DNA of 6,943 nucleotides. Origin: Blastocatellia bacterium. GTDB taxonomy: Bacteria; Acidobacteriota; Blastocatellia; UBA7656. Below, one piece after another: positions 5,079-6,943 of this stretch (its first letter is position 1; the number at the start of each line of letters is the position of its first letter). The notes under the pieces were generated by a model. It was not told the origin of the DNA. It made no database searches and saw only the letters and a list, made by a program, of their open reading frames with translations. Both the position numbers and the translations under genes were made by a program. The stretch spans positions 1 to 6,943 of the forward strand of contig JAKEHD010000351.1 of the NCBI GenBank assembly GCA_022615215.1, in the 5' to 3' direction.

Positions 5079-6836
5079 ATGTCATTCATAGTGGGAGGGC
5101 TTTGCACGCTTCTGTTGAGCCTCGTCCTCACCTTAACGGTTCGCTCACTCGCTCGCCGCGCTCGCATGGTGGCCCAACCGAGAGAAGACCGCTGGCACAG
5201 AAAGCCTACGGCCCTGCTTGGAGGGGTCGGTATATACGCAGCTTTCCTGGCGGGCTATCTGATCTTTGCGCCCCACCTGCCAAAGGTGTATGCGATTCTC
5301 GCCGCCTCGACGCTGCTCTTCGTCACAGGTCTTGTGGATGATTTCCGCGAGATCAAGCCTTATGTGAAATTGATATTGCAACTGATCGCCGCCGTCCTGA
5401 TCGTCTACTCAGGGATGCGCTTGCCCTGGACCTCCTATCAGGCGGTCAACGACGTTATAACGGTATTCTGGCTCATAGGCATAACCAACGCCATCAACCT
5501 GCTCGACAATATGGACGGACTTGCGGGCGGGGTGTCGCTGATCTCCTGTGTCTTCATGATGATCTCGTTTCTGATGAACGGGCAGACGGCAGAAGCCATG
5601 ATACCTGCGTTGCTCGGCGGAGCGGTGCTCGGATTTCTGGTCTTCAATTTCAATCCGGCTTCCATCTTCATGGGCGACAGCGGTTCGATGTTCTTGGGGA
5701 TGGCGATGGGGGGCACGGCGCTTTTGAGCGATTACGGCCGGACCAGAAATCTGACGGCGGTGTTATTTACTCCCGTCTTGATATTGTTGATCCCCATATT
5801 CGACACCTGTGTGGTGACGGTGACGAGAAAGCTATCGGGCCGCCCCATATCGCAGGGAGGGCGCGATCACACTTCGCACCGCCTTGTGGCGCTGGGCATG
5901 AGTGAGCGGCGCGCTGTGCTTATGCTATACCTGTTTGCGGCCGCGTCGGGCGCGCTGGCCCTTACGGTGAAATTGCTGAACTCGGAAGTGCTGCTGCTCC
6001 TGGTCCCCGTCTTCGCGCTTATGATTCTGTTCATAGGTTTATACCTCGGCAAGGTGCGCGTATACGAAGAGGGAGAGCAACCTGCGGGCAATAACTTCGT
6101 CCGTTTGCTTGCGGACTTCTCTTACAAACGCCGGGTCTTCGAAGTGCTGCTCGACCTCGTGCTGATGGTGCTGGCCTATTATGGAGCTTACCTTTTGCGA
6201 TGGGATGGAAAGCCGCCCCGTGAACAGATCGCCATCTTTTTAAACACGCTGCTTGTAGTGATGGCCGTCGAGATGCTTTTCTTTCTGATAGGCGGGGTCT
6301 ATCGCGGGCTGTGGCGCTATACGGGGGTGGGCGACCTGATAGTAATCACGCGGTCGGTGCTTGCGGGCGCAATTGCAAGCGCCCTTGTCGTGCTTGGGAT
6401 GTATCTGTTCCAGGGACCATCGCGGGCGGTCCTCGTCCTCAACGCTTTGTTGCTGTTTTTGTTTGTGAGCGGGAGCCGACTGTCATTCCGCCTGCTGCGA
6501 ACCTTGATCGCGGGAAAAAACGGCAACGGCCATCCCGACGCCAAGCCTGTATTCATTTATGGCGCGGGAGATGGCGGCGAGCTTTTGATCCGCGAGATAA
6601 TGAACAACCCCGATCACCGCTACGCGCCCGTAGGATTCATAGACGACGACGACCGCAAGATAGGCAAGATCATTCATGGCTACCGCATATTCGACAGCGA
6701 AGAGCTTCCCGACCTGATCCGCAGACACGACGTGCATGAAGTCCTCATTTCGAGCATCAAGGTATCGGAAACCAAACTCGATTACCTGCGCAGCATGGGA
6801 CTGAGCCTCCGCCGCATGAGCATCAGAATCGAATAA
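5079..6836 (+). CDS. WecA/TagO-type polyprenyl-phosphate sugar-1-phosphate transferase fused to a CapD/WcaJ-type membrane-Rossmann module
   Basis: At 585 residues this is much longer than the usual 320-380 of WecA/TagO. Residues 1-330 are the transferase, with about eleven membrane helices. Motifs in order are HRKPTALLGG (40-49), the Mg-binding pair D87-D88 in VDDF, NAINLLDNMDGLAGG (137-151), FMGDSGS (197-203) and RDHTSHRL (262-269). The last is the cytoplasmic His-loop of the WecA/TagO branch, unlike the HHH loop of MraY. It should transfer HexNAc-1-phosphate (likely GlcNAc) from UDP onto undecaprenyl phosphate and start glycan assembly. From F347 a second unit begins: four more helices (about 352-374, 383-412, 420-445, 449-475), then a Rossmann domain with VFIYGAGDGGE (491-501). 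This matches the N-terminal part of CapD/WbpM/FlaA1 dehydratases and the CoA_binding_3 region of WcaJ-like transferases. The protein stops before any catalytic SDR or WcaJ transferase domain. The extra module may sense or bind a nucleotide or nucleotide sugar; this is inference. Confidence 0.9.
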   Translation: MSFIVGGLCTLLLSLVLTLTVRSLARRARMVAQPREDRWHRKPTALLGGVGIYAAFLAGYLIFAPHLPKVYAILAASTLLFVTGLVDDFREIKPYVKLILQLIAAVLIVYSGMRLPWTSYQAVNDVITVFWLIGITNAINLLDNMDGLAGGVSLISCVFMMISFLMNGQTAEAMIPALLGGAVLGFLVFNFNPASIFMGDSGSMFLGMAMGGTALLSDYGRTRNLTAVLFTPVLILLIPIFDTCVVTVTRKLSGRPISQGGRDHTSHRLVALGMSERRAVLMLYLFAAASGALALTVKLLNSEVLLLLVPVFALMILFIGLYLGKVRVYEEGEQPAGNNFVRLLADFSYKRRVFEVLLDLVLMVLAYYGAYLLRWDGKPPREQIAIFLNTLLVVMAVEMLFFLIGGVYRGLWRYTGVGDLIVITRSVLAGAIASALVVLGMYLFQGPSRAVLVLNALLLFLFVSGSRLSFRLLRTLIAGKNGNGHPDAKPVFIYGAGDGGELLIREIMNNPDHRYAPVGFIDDDDRKIGKIIHGYRIFDSEELPDLIRRHDVHEVLISSIKVSETKLDYLRSMGLSLRRMSIRIE

Positions 6837-6854
6837 CTTGTTGGTTGCAGTCGA

Positions 6855-6900
6855 CTCGCCCGACCGAAAGGGTTCTGCCTGGCCATCAGCGCCGGGCGAG
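6855..6900. repeat. Inverted repeat downstream of the fusion gene
   Basis: CTCGCCCG (6855-6862) and CGGGCGAG (6893-6900) are perfect 8-bp complements separated by 30 bases. No T-tract follows, so it is not a standard intrinsic terminator. It may be a leader or attenuator structure of a gene beyond the window, or a factor-dependent end signal. The rest of 6837-6943 shows no start codon with a ribosome site and no supported gene. Confidence 0.35.
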
Positions 6901-6943
6901 CGGCTGTACGCGTCGTTATCCGAAGTCCAGGTCACCGCAGTGG

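Noticed and set aside
6483..6935. 150-residue open frame on the - strand reaching past the end of the fusion gene
   Set aside because: Most of it is antisense to the Rossmann domain. The composition looks like a shadow and no motif is visible.

Overview
The window looks like a piece of a bacterial surface-polysaccharide (exopolysaccharide or O-antigen type) locus. Four complete genes lie on the + strand, preceded by the 3' end of a fifth gene. The DNA is moderately GC-rich. It has an unusual taste for the ATA isoleucine codon and carries short TGATGCG-type intergenic repeats. These traits, with the protein style, make me think of Acidobacteriota (Blastocatellia-like) or a similar environmental phylum such as Chloroflexota. 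That placement is an impression, not proof. No rRNA, tRNA or marker gene is present to fix the taxon.

Layout: 1-213 is the C-terminal tail of a protein resembling the Rpn/PD-(D/E)XK transposase-nuclease family. 288-2177 is a complete glutamine-dependent asparagine synthase-type amidotransferase. 2285-3733 is a family-4 glycosyltransferase with about 77 extra N-terminal residues built partly from short DNA repeats. 3901-4908 is an extended SDR nucleotide-sugar epimerase/dehydratase/decarboxylase. 5079-6836 is a WecA/TagO-type polyprenyl-phosphate sugar-1-phosphate transferase. It is fused to the membrane plus Rossmann (CoA_binding_3-like) module normally found at the N-terminus of CapD/WbpM dehydratases and WcaJ-type transferases. 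The last 107 bases hold no gene I can support.

Working model (inference): the WecA-like enzyme loads the first sugar phosphate onto undecaprenyl phosphate at the inner face of the membrane. The SDR supplies a modified nucleotide sugar, the GT4 enzyme adds a sugar to the lipid-linked chain, and the AsnB-like enzyme may amidate a uronic acid or simply make asparagine. Gene spacings of 107 to 170 bases, with hairpins and repeats in the gaps, suggest several transcription units or processed junctions and not one tightly coupled operon.

The most unusual points are the transferase/CapD-module fusion, the repeat-derived N-terminus of the glycosyltransferase together with the inverted-orientation heptamer array at the end of asnB, and the ATA codon preference. 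I found no CRISPR array, complete mobile element, phage gene or clearly new defence system.
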